Below, piece by piece: positions 47,816 to 60,292 of a stretch of 64,000 bases of DNA. The position numbers and the translations under genes were made by a program. Positions within the stretch are counted from its first letter, which is position 1; the number at the start of each line of letters is the position of its first letter. The DNA lies in NCBI GenBank assembly GCA_013399855.1, contig VXAY01005610.1, positions 62,582 through 126,581 of the forward strand. Direction: 5' to 3'. The notes under the pieces are model-generated. The model saw nothing but the letters and a program-made list of their open reading frames with translations, had not been told where the DNA came from and did not search any database. The DNA is from Oxyruncus cristatus. Lineage: Eukaryota; Chordata; Aves; Passeriformes; Cotingidae.

Positions 47816-50666
47816 TTAGTAACAGTGCAGGTACTGAGAGCCTGGAGTCTGCAGGTGTTTGCTGTTGGGGAAACAAGTAGCACCTTCGCCCTCCTGTAAT
47901 GCAGTCTTTAATGCAAAGAGACATCTTCCTGATTTAAGGCATGTCTGTTAAAATAATCCTGCCCTGGCAGATCATGAGGTTGATCTTTTCTAGGGTCTCA
48001 GGAACTGCAATTTTGCAGCCAGAATGACTGGTACAGCTCCATATGACGATTTTATGTATAATTGTAATACTGCATGGGATGCGCTAGTGTTTATGGCATT
48101 TGCTAAATGTTCACTTTAATAGAGTCTCTTGGGTCGCCTTTTAGATAAACTTATGTCAGAGTTGCTTCAAAATTAATTGACTGATCATTTTCACAGCATG
48201 CCAGATGGGCAAAAAGCAGTCTCCTAAAAGATTAAAGAATGCTGCATAGGAGGTTAAAACTGGCAACAACTTTACTAGTGTGGTTATAGGGTGCTTCTGG
48301 AAATTCCTTTGAATTTGTGCTTGCTAGACCCCATTTTTACCATCTTAAATAACTTTTTGTCTGATTACCGACAAAAATGTGTGACTATGTCAGCATGAGA
48401 GCTTGCATGGATGTCTGGAACGTACATTTAAACAAGCTTGAATGTGTTTCTTTTCTGTGTCATGTCTCTGTTAACACAGGCAGATTCATGTGAATTTTGC
48501 ATGTATGTAGTGTGTGTACAGTAAGATAACTGCAGGAAGTCTACATAGTGGAAAACATTAGTTTTTGACAGGTTTTTTTTTTTTTTTAGTCCTTTCTGAA
48601 GCTTCACAAGTAATTATTTGGCTATTCACAATTCTCGTTCGTGAGCAGATGCAATAATACTTATCTGTATAATAATATACAATATTATTTCCTTTGGGGA
48701 AAAGATATATTTGAAATACTTTGAAAAGAAATAAACAACAAGACTTGTAATTAAGTGTTGCTATTTTAAGTGAAATTGGTTTCAACCATCGGCAGCCTGT
48801 CCTTCTCCTCAGCCGTTAGGAGACTGCTGCACATGATGAAAAGTTTAACTTGTCAAGTATATATTTAGATGTTGAATTCAGAATATCAAGCTGCATGAGT
48901 GATAATTATCAGCACCTGGAAATAATTTGTACCAGAAAGTTAAGAAACGAGTTTTCCCTTTCTACAGATAGTGAGTTTTTAACCTCCCAGTCACTGAATA
49001 CTCCCCTGAGCTTACAGTGACATGGCTTGTGGTTCGTTCCCACTAGTAAACATGGCACCAAGCAATTAGTTTGTCATTAGAAGATGAACATTAGCTTTGT
49101 AAAATCGGATTAAGAATAAGCTGAGAACAAATGATCATAATGTATGCAGTTCATAAATAACACTGTACATGCAGGCTCTAGTGCAGAGACCGTTGAAGGT
49201 GATGGAATTCCCTGCCACTGGCTTTCAATAGCCTCTGGCTCTGGCTCAGATTCTGGTTTTCCTTTAGTTTTATAGCATCCATTCTCCAAAACTATGAAAA
49301 CTTTCTAATTTGATGAAAGTTGTTCCTCCTCCAAAGTGTGAAATAGTAGGATGTTGTGCTGGAAACTCTACAAAGACAAGAATTAATTTATTCTTCTGAC
49401 CTGTAGGCAGGCTTCCCCTGAAACAGGCTCTTCCCAGATCACTCTTCTGCTTCCTCCTTATTGGTGTGCAGATACCATCTAAGCAATTTCTCCAGTATCT
49501 TCAAGGCTGCGTTGTTATTGCCTAGTTAAATATAACTTTTCCCTACTGTTTTAAAATTAGTTTAGGCAAGAGAAGGCTCTTGGTGAGAGCAGCAACACAT
49601 ACAGACAAGAAATACCCTTCAAAGATGTTTGATTTTAAAATTGCAGACAACAGTTATCATCTGTATTACTGGGAAAAGGAGCAGAAATGTAGAAAAGATT
49701 CGTCTAAACATAGTTCATGTAAGTTAAATATTTAGTAGATATTTTAGTATTACATCATTTTTATAAATGTCTATTAAGTACAAGAAGTAACACGTTAATA
49801 GTATTTAATATCACTTTATAAACTATATATGAAAGGATTTTAATGTGGTCAACAACAAGGTTCCACGACAAGATAGGAATTTTAGGCAAGATTTTTTTTT
49901 TTTTTAATGGAAATAAAAAGCAAAAGAAACAAAGATTTGAAGAAGGAAAATAGAATCTGTCTCTGGAATAGTACTTGTCAGTGCTTGGTTGAAAGTAAAT
50001 GAACTAATCCAATATTTCATTCTCTGAGAGTGATGAGTTACACAGACTAACTAAATTATGGGCTTTTAATTGTTACTTTCTTTAGTCTCTTATATGAACA
50101 TTTCATATAATTATGTTTATTAGATAGTATAGATTTAGCTTAATCTAGGAAGTATATAATGGAAATATAATTATAGACAAGAAAAATGGATATTAAACTT
50201 ATGTAATTTTCTTTTATTGTACTAAATGTTTCTGCGATTAAACTCAACTGAATTTTTTTTGAGTTAAGAATTTCATTGGTTTTAATGGGACTGAGTTATT
50301 AAACATCAGCCAGATTAGGACCATCATATATAATTTTAGAATCAGAAACGTCACATGAACTACTCATTTGAACACAGTTTTTCATATACTGAAATATTTG
50401 GATGAACAGGCATTATAGAAAGCTTGTAAGTCTGGATACCTGAGTTTCAGAAGCTTTGAATACTACAGTCATGTAGTGGTAGATATGCACTATATTTTAC
50501 AACTCTTATTAACTTGTTACTGAGAAGTAATTGGAAAAAGGTGGCATGTAGATACGACTTTTCTTCACAAGATATCTTTTTCTTTTCATGTGATTCAGTC
50601 CAAATTAGTTAGGGATTGTATGACTTGGGCAGTATCTGAAATATTCCTGTTGTTGATTTGCCAACT

Positions 50667-50750
50667 TCTTGCTTCCTTGCTTTCTCTCTCTTTCTCTGTC
50701 CTTCTCTGTCTCTCTCTCTCTCTTCCTTCCTCCTTCTCTCACTTTCCTGC
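50667..50750. repeat. CT-rich polypyrimidine tract
   Basis: About 80 bases of C and T with rare G, made of tctctc, tttctc and cttcc units. Overlapping open frames on both strands are translations of this repeat. Confidence 0.85.
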
Positions 50751-52560
50751 TTTTTTTAAGAGAAAAAGAAACGGAGAAAAAAGGGGGGATGGGAAGGCAT
50801 GAATGAGAGATTGAATTTGGGAGTGATCCTTCTCTTGTTACATGATGTGAAGCATGTGTGGGAAATGTTTTCATCTTCAGAAGTCATTTGCCCCATGCAG
50901 AGAATGCTTGAAATGAAAATAACTTTCCAAATTAAAATAGAATGTGTAGTTTTTTATTTACAGACACAGAGACGTAGTCACTCCTCTTATACACACAGAT
51001 AGGACTTACTAGGGAATGTATTTTATTTGATCTTCTGTTCTTGAGAAATATCACATTTATAAGATATTATTTGGTAAAATTTAATGCTGAATTAGTCTAT
51101 TTCGTCAAAAACATTTGTGCTTTTATTCCAGTTTATGAATCCGTACTTGTTTACTGTATGTGGTTTGTATTTTATGAACATTCACATCCAATCACACCTC
51201 CTTCACCTCCAGTGTCATGTTAAAATGTCACAAGAAACTGACTGGGTGACGTTCCTTCTTCATGGAGTCACAAATGTGTCTTTTTCAATCAGTATGAATA
51301 ACTCCATCTTGAATTTCCCTTTTACTCTCATTTTAACTAGCATTTTTTACATCTGGGTGAATATTTGCATCTGTTATTGTTATTTGTAAAACTTGAGAAC
51401 CAATGAGTTTCAGCCAAAGCCTTTAACATCCGGTCAATGGGATTGGGAGCTTGGATGCCTCATGTTCCACATCTCCAGGCTCGACTTTCTGGCTGGACTA
51501 GGTATTTCCTTCCAGAATGACTGAGATGTGTCATGGGACCAGTAGTCCTGCTATTTTTGGAAGTCACTTAATGCCTGTTGTAGTCCACTGACAAATAGCC
51601 TTCTTGGCTGTTTTCAGCCCCACATCTTTAATTAGTTTTGCTGTAATGTCACACTTCAACTTCTGCAATTGTTCTCTGGCTTTCCACACTGAGGAGAAGC
51701 TTTTCTGTGAGAGTCTGGCTGCTGACATTCAGTGTGTGTAATTTCCACTACTTTAAGTCCACAGGATTCCTATCTTCATCTGTCCAGGCTGTTGTTGACT
51801 TTGTAAGAAAAGGAAAAGGAAAAAAGGGTACTTTGATAAACACTGAGTATAAAAGACAGTGTTCATTGAAATTGAATGTTCCTAGATTTGCTTAAAAAAT
51901 TAAGTATCTAATATTGCATGGAGACTTCCCTCTGTTTTACAGTTATTGTATTTAAGGTTTTTCTGACAAAACTGTAGATTTTTTTTTTTTTTTTGTAAAG
52001 CAACGTTAGATATATAAAAAGTAATACAATAGTATATGGTTATTATCTTGTAACACTATCAAATCTGGCTGAAGGTTCAGGTTTTCTGTACAGAGAAAGG
52101 AGATAACTTCAAAAGCTCAAATAGTTTGTAGTTTGGAGAAGCAGTCAACTGAGAGAACTTAAAGATCAAAGACAAAATATCTGATTTTAATGATGCAGAA
52201 CATATGCTTCACCAAAAACCTTTTGGATTAAAAAAGTTAATGTAATCAAAGAGAACTGAACTCTTTGTTTGGATCTAAGAGCTCTGTGTTGAAGCACTCA
52301 GCACAGTATCCTATAGTGTGCTGCCACAGTAGTTGTGTATAAGAAGTGAGTTAAAGCAAAGTTAAGAGAGCAGTGAACCTGATGCTTGGTGGCTTTTGTT
52401 TTGAAGATCTAAAATATTTTTGTTGTAGAGCCCTGATGAATCTTGAATCTACAGGTAGACATAAAAAGCAAGATTGTTCTCTGTGAACTTGATTAGCCCT
52501 ATTCAAAACTGAGAATCCAGGAAGTTCCTCTGGAGAGTATTTGATTTATAGTGAATACAT

Positions 52561-52616
52561 AAAACCCCACCAAGAAACAACAAAAAAACCCAAACACACA
52601 CACAACCCCCCCCAAC
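52561..52616. repeat. A/C-rich simple sequence
   Basis: A/C-only units (aaaccc, acaca, ccccccc) with very rare G or T. A degraded microsatellite. Confidence 0.6.
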
Positions 52617-52839
52617 AGATAAAGAAACACAGACATAGCTGCAAGAGGGAAAAAATGCCTGAGGGTTGAAAAGTTTCCTTTCATTGAAGTTTGATAAAGG
52701 GAGATAATGTAGTCCCCATACCTGGACAGAACAACATTGATAAGATCAAATTCATGGATGAAAAAAGATATTAATTAAATTATAAGTGTAGAGGAAAAAA
52801 AAGTACCGGTCAAGGAAGATAGCTGATGACTCTGTTTTG

Positions 52840-52925
52840 CCGTAGCTTCTCAGAGTCTCTTCCAAAGTCTCTTGAAAGCAATGGAAGCTTTTCCATTGAT
52901 TACAATGAGTTTGAATGAGAATCTG
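52840..52925. repeat. Possible ancient amniote interspersed repeat
   Basis: The segment caatggaagcttttccattg (8-bp stem, 4-base loop) followed by attacaatgag has the CCATTGAnTnCAATGG palindromic signature I associate with old repeats common in reptile and bird genomes. The family cannot be named with confidence. Confidence 0.3.
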
Positions 52926-53025
52926 TAGGAAAATACAAAATGTGTTTGAAAATAAGGGACATATCAACAATAAGCGTACAGTGTTTTGGGTTTATGTGCA
53001 TCTAACTGTGTATATATTTATCTTT

Positions 53026-53088
53026 GTATCTGAACTTTGATGATCCTTGTGAGTCCTTTCCAACTCAGTATATTCTATGATTCTATGA
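53026..53088 (+). repeat. CR1 LINE 3' end, severely truncated
   Basis: The piece gaactttgatgatccttgtg, then gtcctttccaactcag and two ttctatga units, is the typical 3' end of avian CR1 elements (ttggacttgatgatccttgtgggtcccttccaactcag, then ATTCTATG repeats). Only about 60 bases are recognisable, as is usual for 5'-truncated CR1 copies. No coding part remains. Confidence 0.8.
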
Positions 53089-56000
53089 AATATTGTATGC
53101 ATATCTTCAGCATTATTTGGATTGCTTCTTTTAAACATATTCTAGAAGCACCAGCTTGGTCACAGTTGTCACTTGCCAGAAACAACCAACTCTTACTAAT
53201 GTAAAAGTTTACTTTTTTTTTTCCGTGCCACCCCTGGCATCTGTTTTTCTGCTAGCTCTCATTTCTTATTTGCCATGACATTGCTGTTTTATTCTTTTTT
53301 TGTCTGTCTATGTATTTGATTTTTTCTGACATTTTTCTTGGAAGACCTTAGAGGAAGAAAGGATTGCTCTCCCTACTGCTCCCCCTTTTCATAAAGCTAA
53401 TAAAGATAAATATTTAGGTTGATTTCTCCCCCCACCTTGTTGTTAAATTTTGGTCAAGACCAGTCCCAGAGTAGTGTAAATGGCTGGAGCTCCATTTGCC
53501 TTGACAAAATTAGGCAGAAGTATAGGATTCAACTCTGAACCACTTAGTCACGTAAATGGAAACTGCGCTTGTTAACGCTCTGCTGGTTTCTTTTTCTGTG
53601 ATACTAGACTCATTTTTACAGCTACAGAAGCTCACCAAGGCCAGTCAGATAGAAAACCAGTCAAAGGTAATGGAAATGTTCAGCACATTTTTATTGAAGC
53701 GCTTTTGTGGATGAAGGCTGACTAGATAGACTGCAGAAGTGTTTTCTGCTCTGTGTTGTGACTTTCAAGGTTAAGGAGTAGCAAAATCACCATCAGGCCC
53801 ATTTTATATTTACTGGGTTGTTCTGCATCTGATCTTTTGAGCTACCCTTGCCTTGAACAAACCTGGTTTGCAAACAAGCTAAAGCAAGACAATAAGGTCC
53901 CTTTGATTTTATTAGGTGAGCATCCCTGCATGTGCAACTGGGCTCACCATGAGATAGGGATAAACTGGTTTCAGGTACCAGGCATTTTTCAGAGGGAGGC
54001 CCTGTTTGCAAGCTGTTGTGTGTAACAGGAAACCCTTGGTATTACTCCTCTCCCTCTGCTCTTCGTTGCTGGCTTTATTGCAACTGAGTGAGATTAACAG
54101 GCTGAGAGCAGACTATGCACTCCACTACAGGTGCCGCCTTCTACCTGCTGTTCTCCAAGACTGTATGTTACAAATTGTCAGTAAAGCAACGTATTATGCT
54201 TTATGGAATGACATTGGCTTTGTAAAATATACTACTTTTATATGGCAGCCCCTGTTTGAGAGCAAAACTGTGCTGTGAGGACTTTGTGAACCCTGTTCTA
54301 ATCCTGGAAGAATTTTTAATCTTCAAATGAATGGGACTCTTAATGTAACAGGGCAGATTAGGGCTCTGATGGTATTCATATTAGGAGAGATTGTTTTGTC
54401 TTGTGTTCTGGACAGTCCAAAAGTCCAGTTGCAAGAATCACATTGATCAATAATTCCAGATACTGGCCAACCTTCATAGTGGCAGGTTTTCAGTGGCTGC
54501 TTTGTCATGCTGCCATGGTATGTTCTTGTCACACAATGGAGCTCAAGCCATTGGCTTGTCTACCTTTGCCTCTTGAGGCCTTCTGCAGTCACAGTGGAGT
54601 CCATTCTGGAAACTCAGTGACATTTACCCCATCTTTGCAGTCATTTTTTGGTGATATATAAAAATACCTTGATTGCAGGAGGCTGGATGCTCAGATTGCT
54701 ACAGATTTTCTGGCTTCCATCTCCCTCAAAATTAGAAGTCAGAGTTTTCCTTTCCAAGATGACCAACAGCTGTTTCTTCAGTTGCTCACTGACTGCTGGC
54801 CAGTGGGTGTATCTAATACATTGTCTTTAATTGAAAGCAAATGTCAAGTTTTTGACAGATAAAATGGGATTCAAAGGGTAACTTTTCAAAAGCAAAAATG
54901 AGAGCTGCATGTTTGTGCCACTGAAGTAACACATTTTCTAAACTGTGAGTTAATTCAGAACCCATAAAGGTCTGATTGCATCTCAGGTGTCCCTGTGCAA
55001 AACCAGCAATGTTGCTTTTGTTCCTTTGGCCTGGGATGGCTGTGCCAGGTTGGCGCCCCGACCTATGGACAGCCTCGCTCCTCCTAAGTGAAGCCTGTTG
55101 TGCTGCAGCCACCTTTCTCAGGCCTTGATTCTCCAGCCTGCAAATATACTTGTGTCTGTGTGTCTGATTGCTCTTACTCCAATGGAGGCTGCTGTTCCTC
55201 ATCCCCTTATTTAGCCATCTGTGTATATTAAAAACGTGATTTAGGTGCAGTGAAAGAAAAATAACAAGATCTTACTTGATGAGTAAGTAAAAAGGAAATC
55301 ACCGAATTTTTGAGACTCCTGTACTTAAAGGGATTTTGGGTCATGATTGGATAAGACAGTGAATCCATAATACGACTGTGAGTAGGAATCAGTGCATTAT
55401 TTCACTGTTTTTCCTTTTCGTTAGTTTCTTCATTTAGTTTACAAAACGTATAGACGTGGGGGTAAATTTATTGCAATTGCCAATGAAACCACACCAGGAG
55501 CCCCATAAGAATGTAAAAGAAGTGCAGTTCCTTACAATAGTGAAATAGCAAAAGCCCAATTAATCAGTGGTTCTTTACAGATTTTAGACCAGAACTGGCA
55601 TGCTACCAAACTGCCCTCAGAAGAGGTCTAAAACAGCTCAGGAAATGATTTAATGGGCACCTGGTCACAGATGTGTTCCTGCCAGACATACTGTCTGCAA
55701 TGGTACATCCCAAAATGGCCCTACAGGGTCTGAAAGGCAAGGAACATATACAAAAGTTCTTTTTAGATTTGGAGAAGTAATAAAAGAAATGACAAAAACC
55801 CCAAACCCAGAAAAAATGTGCTACGTAGTCTTCCTAGTGTCTGACTTTCCTGTTAATCGTCCTGGCAAGTACCCATGTTCTTTGCTGACATTTTGGTTAG
55901 TATTTCGTCATTTGTCTGATCTTTTGTCAGATCAGGCTATATTTTGTTTATCTTGACGTCCACTTATTTCTCACTGGGGCTTCAAATGTTGCAAAATAGC

Positions 56001-58737
56001 AGAAAGTAAAGTTCTTTCTCCTGGCTTGGGATGGTTGCAAGTGTTCAGCTAAAAACATTACACCTGGCAGTGGTAGTTGATCCTGGCGATGTAAACTGCT
56101 AACAAGTCACCTGATTTTGCTCTGCCCTTTTCTGGAGTGCTCAGGGTTCTGCTGAACAATGATTTCATTCTCTGCTTCATGCTGTTTGATATAAAATTGT
56201 TGCTCATAAATTTAGCACCAAGTTACTGACTTTGCCCAGATGATGGAAACCTGCAGTTAGGAATGTTACTGGTATTGTTGTTTCTGGCCAAGTTTCAATT
56301 GAAATGGGGGTGATAAAGTAGCTCTGATTTTCTTGCATAATTTCTTTCTGCCATAATTAGATCCAATTGTCCTGATTTTTGCACATAGTTTAGGAGCGTA
56401 TATAAGATCACTGGCATTTCAGAAGCTCTGGCTAATTTGAGTTTTAAGGAAAACGTTTATATATGTGAATTGGTATAATTATATGAGTTGAGAATGTTTC
56501 CATTTGGCTCACTTTATAATTTCTGTTGTGATGAGACTTCAGTGAAGTCAGTTTCAGATTTCTGGTAGGAACTTTTAGATAATAAACTTATTGCTCAGAA
56601 ATGCAAATGATCCTTATTTAAATATAAGAGAATTGCCATAATTCTGCCTTTACTAGATTTTTTTAAAACATCTAAATAAGAATTAATTTGCAGGTCTAAT
56701 TATGGATTCCTTACTGTTTATTTCTAACACTTCAGCATATTACTTGACTTTCTTATCAATGTTATTCCTTTTCCTAACCCATCTTCTTCATGCCAAGAAC
56801 AGATGCATGTGAGTCCTGCTTTTCTCACCTCCACACCAACAGTGCTTTTACAGAGAAGACTACAGCTAGGTGCAATGAGGAGCTACCTTGCATGATGTTT
56901 GCCCTTAAAAGAGTAGGTATCCAAGAGTACTATTGACAAATATTTAAAGAGGACCTTTGAGGTTGGTGAAAACAATTGCAGTTAATTTTTTTTGTGACAC
57001 TTATGGAATGAAAATTTTGTGACACTTTAGGATGAAATTTATCTTGCCTGATAATAACGTTCTGGTAGCAAGAGTATACTTTCAGTGAGTTAAATGGGTC
57101 CACTTGATGATAAATAGATGAGGAGGGTAGGGTAGGCATCTGTAGAAGATGATCCCACTCTGCGACAGGAGGTGTGTCTGATTCCCTTCACTGACTTTGG
57201 AGAACAGCATTATGCTCCCAGAACATGTCGGACACCTACAATCTACAGTAGGTGGAGATGTAAAAGGAAGCAGTACATGCAAACTAAAAAGCAGAAGCGT
57301 GCAGTCTTTATCATAGATATTTGTAATTTATGCTGTATTTACACATTCTCTTTCTACTCGTCCATTTCCATGACACTTACGTGAACCTACTTGTCCATCA
57401 ACTGTTTTCCCAGGCTTAGGGAGAAGGGTCTCTATTAATTCTGTTCTACCTCAAAATTACAAGACTGAAGCACAGAGAAATTGTTGCTTTGCATTTCCAT
57501 CTTTTAGGTTTATAGCATGATACAAAGGTTTTTGTCTGTTGTGGCAAGCTGTAGGATGCACAGAACTGACTATTGCATCATTCAGATGGAAAAACCTCAT
57601 TTGGGGTTAGTAGTATCTAGCATTTTCTCTAATCTGCATAGTACTTCACATAAAACCCACAGTAAGCTGTCTGCATGAAAAAGCTCACAAAACCCTTTTT
57701 TTTTTTTGTGAAAGGCAGGTTGAGAAGTGTGAGAAAGAGAGGAAAGGGATATTATAATTTCTTTCTTCTTCTAAATCCTTTATAAATGGTTTCCTGGTAA
57801 CACAAGCCCTTGGTGTGGCAGATGGATTTTTATGAGAATTAATTGCAATAATATTCTATAATACTGTCCCAAACGTTTTCAGAACCCATTTCCTCCTCTT
57901 AATTTTTTCTACTACAAGAGCATGTCATAAATAAATATAGCAGGAATATTTCTGCTTGTAAGTAACAGAACTGATTTTACTTTTCACTTTCACAGAGGAA
58001 TAAGTAGGAGTATTTAAAAGAGGACTTCTCTGCAAATACCATCAAGAGGTTACTGTAAAGGAAAATGTTGCGTTGCTGCAACAGGATGGGCTATATGACC
58101 AAACTGCACTTTCTGGCCTGCCATCTGTGATTCCTTGGGACACTGAGAAATGACGCTGGGGATAGGGGTGGAAGAAATCACTCAACACAATTTGATAAAA
58201 TCGCATTAAGGCAACGAATAAGGAATTCCTTTGCTGTTTCCCAGCTGCTGCTCACATGGTTCTGGGAGCTGAATGCTTCCCTGCACCATCTCTAGCACTG
58301 ATTAATGGGAGGAGAAGTAAACAGAGCACAGCCCATTTTGATGGTCCATGTTTGCATTGTATCTTGGTAGGGAGTATCCCGTTCAGGAGTCTCAGTAATC
58401 TAGAAAAACTGGGCAGATGTGTGTCTCCATTTCAGAATAAAGGCATGAATAAACCTGTGGCTGAGGGTTTTTACCTGATTTGTGGCTTTTGCTCTTGGAA
58501 ACACTCTTCTCTTAGTTTTGCTTTGATTTGGTTATTCTGGAAAGACGAGAATTCAGAGCTCCTAGTATCTTCATGTGAAGTTGATGACATTCATCCTCTT
58601 TGATGAATAGTCCATAAAGCTGTAAATGTTGTGATCAAATGGAAGAATCCAAAGGCAAACCCAGCTTTTAAAACGTGGTCATCTGTATATAGGCAGATAG
58701 CAGGCCCATGCACAAGACTAGCAACTAAGAGAACTTA
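53089..58737 (+). other. TRPS1: TRPS1 intron, non-coding
   Basis: AT-rich intron with a GC-richer patch near 54.99-55.19 kb. The minus-strand open frame over it (54813-55202, 129 codons) has no recognisable domain. A small tandem duplication lies at 56990-57040. A piece near 58070-58140 (gatgggctatatgacc, then ctgtgattcc) may be the end of a very old CR1. No exon or RNA gene seen. Confidence 0.6.
56990..57040 (+). repeat. Imperfect 25-26 bp tandem duplication
   Basis: Two adjoining copies start ttttgtgacactt and continue atggaatgaaaa (56990-57014) or taggatgaaattt (57015-57040). A local duplication with a few later changes. Confidence 0.7.
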
Positions 58738-58874
58738 TTAGGGTTTAGATTGGATTTGGGGGGAAAATTTCTTCACTGAAAGGGTAGTCAAGCATTGGAC
58801 AGACTGCCCAGGGAAGTGATGGAATCACCATCCCTGAAGGTTCAAAAAAATGTGTAGATATGGTGCTTTGAGAT
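58738..58874 (+). repeat. CR1 LINE, older copy, left part
   Basis: The pieces aaaatttcttcactgaaagg, gactgcccagggaagtgatg, gaatcaccatccctgaaggt and gtgtagatatggtgctt follow the avian CR1 3' region in order. The copy stops where the consensus would continue gacatggtttagtgg, and that continuation appears 490 bases later at 59367. It is therefore the left half of a CR1 split by a later insertion. Confidence 0.8.
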
Positions 58875-59366
58875 GTTGTTGACCTTTGAGAGACATTTTA
58901 CCTGTTGGACTGAGTGCAGGGTAGGCCACAAAGTTGATCACAGAACTGGAGCATCTCTTCTCTGAAGACAGGCTGAGAGAGTTGGGGTTGATCAGCCTGG
59001 GAAAGAGAAGGCTCCAGGGAGATCTTATAGTAGCTTCCCAGTACCTAAAGGGGACCTACAGGAAAGCTGGAGAGGGACTTTTCACAAGGGCATGTTGTAA
59101 TAGGACAAGGGGAACTGCCTTAAGCTGAAGGAGGGTAGGTTAAGACCAGATATTAGGAAAAAAATTCTTTATTATGAGGATGGCGAGGCTGGAACAGGTT
59201 GTCCAGGGAGGTTGTAGGCTCCTCATCCCGGCAGGTGTTCAGGGTGAGGATGGATGAGGCTCTGAGGTCTAGTGACAGGTGACAGGTGTCCCTGCCTATG
59301 GCAGGAGGGGTTGGAACTGGATGGTATTTGAGGTCTCATCCGACACAAACCATTCCTAATTCTATG
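58875..59366 (+). repeat. CR1 LINE, younger copy nested in the older one
   Basis: From about 58922 the sequence follows the CR1 ORF2 end and 3' UTR. The frame at 58934-59128 reads DRLRELGLISLGKRRLQGD and YRKAGEGLFTRAC, typical of the CR1 ORF2 C-terminal region as read through in 5'-truncated copies. The 3' UTR follows (aggttgtccagggaggttgt, then ggcaggaggggttggaactg) and ends cattcctaattctatgg. The first about 47 bases (58875-58921) are less certain. A six-base duplication (gacaggtgacaggtg) lies near 59275. No functional reverse transcriptase remains. Confidence 0.8.
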
Positions 59367-59463
59367 GTTTAGTGGTGGACTCAGCAGTGTTGGGCTACTG
59401 GTTAGACTTTATGATCTTAGAGGTCCTTTCCAACCTAAATGTTTCTATGATTCTATGATTTTT
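59367..59463 (+). repeat. CR1 LINE, older copy, right part (3' end)
   Basis: The segment gtttagtggtggactcagca, then tggttagactttatgatctt, then agaggtcctttccaacctaa and ttctatgattctatga is the classic CR1 3' terminus with its ATTCTATG repeat. It continues the fragment that stops at 58874. Confidence 0.85.
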
Positions 59464-59609
59464 GCCCCTTGTTTTTCTAACTTATGGACTTTATTGTCTT
59501 CCATTTGAGAAATATGAAATTATTTCTCTGTGTAAAAACTCCTGTTTCTGAGATAATAAACTGACACAAACAAATTGGCTTTTCAAAATATTTCAGTGCT
59601 AGCTTAAGA

Positions 59610-59742
59610 TATTACTAACATAATTAATATTTTTATTATTTTTATAATAAATAATTTAGTACCACTATATAATAGTTATATGCTATATAGTATGTGAGAG
59701 AAATAATAATATAATTAAAATTAATATTAAAATTATTAATAG
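59610..59742. repeat. A/T-rich low-complexity stretch
   Basis: Over 130 bases of TAAT, TTATT and AATATAAT-type units with almost no G or C. Simple sequence directly beyond the CR1 cluster. Confidence 0.75.
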
Positions 59743-60264
59743 AAACACAGAGACACTCCTCTGGTAAAAAAGCAGTGCAGTCACTTGGCACCTCCTATGA
59801 TAATACAATCTTGGAAAATATGAGAGGATACCAAGGCATGTGCATCTGAAAAACTGGTTATGAGGAATTTGAATATAGTCACAGTTTCAGTATCAGCTAC
59901 AGTGGAAGCCACAAAGGGAAGAAGCATGGTTTTTTCTGCCGTGCTTTTCTGACTGGGTTAAGTTGGGTAGAGGACATAACTTTTGGGATCCACACACCCT
60001 CTGGATCTGAATAAGCACATTTTAGAACCTGAAACCAAGAGAAATTTCACATGGGTGATCCATGAGTGTGCACCCACAGCAGTGCAGCAGGGCAGTGAGC
60101 ACAAACAGAAAGGAGGGCTGAGGTGCTTCATTGGGAGACACATCATAAATGCTGTTCGAAATGCTGGAAGAGGCTGCTAGTGAAACCTCACTGTCCCAGA
60201 GACCAGCTTTATGTTGAGAGCAAGGGATTAGGTAAATTGGAAGCCTCATGGAGTTATCACCAGA

Positions 60265-60292
60265 AGGCTAGTAGTGCAAGGCTAGTAGTGCA
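60265..60292 (+). repeat. Perfect 14-bp tandem duplication
   Basis: The unit aggctagtagtgca occurs twice with no spacer. A small replication-slippage type duplication; no function is implied. Confidence 0.9.

Larger units (their letters stand above)
47816..52839 (+). other. TRPS1: TRPS1 intron, non-coding
   Basis: AT-rich intron with T runs near 48571-48587, 49891-49905 and 51980-51995, a pyrimidine tract at 50667-50750 and an A/C-rich stretch at 52561-52616. Open frames such as 51117-51389 (90 codons) are AT-biased and unrecognised. No exon or RNA gene seen. Confidence 0.6.

Noticed and set aside
54813..55202. Minus-strand open frame of 129 codons
   Set aside because: It covers a GC-richer patch, which lengthens chance frames; no domain is recognisable.
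58934..59128. A 64-codon open frame with reverse-transcriptase-type tail, as a gene
   Set aside because: It is the read-through tail of a 5'-truncated CR1 LINE and lacks the catalytic part.
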